Positions 4,454-5,141 of a DNA stretch of 5,141 bases are shown here, piece by piece; the stretch's first letter is position 1; the number at the start of each line of letters is the position of its first letter. The stretch lies in NCBI GenBank assembly GCA_020050965.1, contig JAGVJV010000267.1, positions 1-5,141 of the forward strand. The letters run 5' to 3'. This DNA comes from Parachlamydiales bacterium (GTDB lineage Bacteria; Chlamydiota; Chlamydiia; Chlamydiales; Rhabdochlamydiaceae). Below the pieces are notes generated by a model. That model was not told where the DNA came from. It saw nothing but the letters and a program-made list of their open reading frames with translations, and made no database searches. A program made the position numbers and the translations under genes.

Positions 4454-5141
4454 AGGAAATGCTTTCGATTTTACTCGTTTGCCACCTTTTGGTCAATCCC
4501 ATTGCACAGATAATGGAGGTGAGGGCAATCACCATAGGGTAAGAGAGGGTGTTAACAAAAATTTTGTAGTTCAGGATCTCAGGAGGATTGGCAATGATTT
4601 GCAAGAGCCAGCCGGTATAGAGGGCATTGAGTTTGCCAATCGGCGGGATGAGGAGGCCGAAGGGGAGGAGCATCATCGAGATGCCGAGCAGGGGCGTAAA
4701 AAAGAGATTGAAGGGGAGGCTAAGGAGGGGGAAGGCGTGGAAAATGTAGAGCATGGCGGGGAGGGTGGAAAAATGGACGGCGAGATTGAGGGCTAGGGCA
4801 TTGCGGATGAGGGCAGCGAGGAGGTAGCCGTGTTGGTCGAGCAGCGGTAATTGTTTGAGAGTGGAGAATTTTCTCATTGGGAGCAATGGTTGCAGAAGAC
4901 GATTAACGTGAGAATGAAAGAGGAGGATGCCAAGAGTGGCTAGAAAGCTCAGTTGGAAGCCGATGTGGGCAATAGTGAGGGGATCGATGAGAAGTTCGAT
5001 GAAGAGGGCGATGCCGAGGAGGTTAAGCGGGTCGCTGCGCCGTTTGAGCAGGAGTCCCACGACATAGAGTGTGATCATGATGAAGGCGCGCAGCACGGAG
5101 GGACTTAAACCTAAAAAGACGAAGTAGATCAATAGCAATAA
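4443..5141 (-). CDS. comEC: ComEC/Rec2 competence DNA-uptake channel, C-terminal part (N-terminus beyond right edge)
   Basis: ComEC is the inner-membrane channel that carries single-stranded DNA into the cytoplasm during natural transformation. The frame is open through the right edge. The first visible residues are leucines inside the protein, so no start is present. The Competence domain signature is clear: GLSPSVLRAFIM, then PLNLLGIALFIELLIDPL and GFQLSFLATLGILL, followed by a series of hydrophobic helices to about residue 215 of the visible part. The protein ends about 16 residues after the last helix (TKRWQTSKIESISWRS). There is thus no C-terminal metallo-beta-lactamase-like domain of the kind found in the long ComEC form. 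Whether the OB-like N-terminal domain exists cannot be seen. The stop codon TAG (4443-4445) lies inside tRNA-His. Base use is more G+C rich than in the neighbouring genes. Confidence 0.92.
   Translation of the reverse strand, partial: LLLLIYFVFLGLSPSVLRAFIMITLYVVGLLLKRRSDPLNLLGIALFIELLIDPLTIAHIGFQLSFLATLGILLFHSHVNRLLQPLLPMRKFSTLKQLPLLDQHGYLLAALIRNALALNLAVHFSTLPAMLYIFHAFPLLSLPFNLFFTPLLGISMMLLPFGLLIPPIGKLNALYTGWLLQIIANPPEILNYKIFVNTLSYPMVIALTSIICAMGLTKRWQTSKIESISWRS

Noticed and set aside
4479..4796. Plus-strand open frame of 105 codons rich in Gly and Glu
   Set aside because: It is antisense to comEC. The skewed composition is what the complement of a Leu/Phe/Ile-rich membrane protein gives.

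Overview
The window looks like a piece of chromosome from an environmental (amoeba-associated) member of the Chlamydiae, or a close relative. The main clue is the 424-residue protein at 2638-3912. It joins a short hydrophobic N-terminal module to a long array of 25-residue DUF4116-type repeats, a combination I associate with the Parachlamydia/Waddlia/Simkania group. That placement is an inference from protein style, since no ribosomal or other phylogenetic marker lies in the window.

Left part (1-1335), genes on the minus strand: the N-terminal 131 codons of a phosphoribosyltransferase run off the left edge. Upstream of it is a 434-base non-coding stretch holding a compact, multiply inverted-repeat block (570-824), shaped like a MITE or a structured RNA. 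Next is an MntR-like manganese-sensing repressor of the DtxR family with all expected metal ligands. A dense cluster of GGTTAC/GTAAC half-sites sits between this gene and the divergent gene at 1335, and is the obvious candidate operator.

Middle part (1335-3912), genes on the plus strand: a 347-residue membrane protein made of two copies of one domain, then the DUF4116 repeat protein. The gap between them holds a 90%-identical, broken copy of the start region of the phosphoribosyltransferase gene. The tail of this relic supplies the -35 box of a near-consensus promoter (TTGTCA-18-TATAAT) for the DUF4116 gene. The two copies are direct repeats bracketing the inverted-repeat block, the mntR-like gene and the membrane-protein gene.

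Right part (3890-5141), genes on the minus strand: the C-terminal part of a ComEC/Rec2 DNA-uptake channel enters from the right edge. Its stop codon lies inside a tRNA-His(GUG) gene with encoded G-1 and CCA. Twelve bases after the CCA starts a gene for O6-methylguanine-DNA methyltransferase, whose 3' end overlaps the convergent DUF4116 gene by 23 bases. comEC, tRNA-His and ogt are probably one transcript, with tRNA processing setting the 5' end of the ogt message.

I see no complete new multi-gene system. The most unusual items are the inverted-repeat block, the relic duplication that became a promoter, the putative MntR operator shared with a duplicated-domain membrane protein, and the comEC/tRNA/ogt packing.
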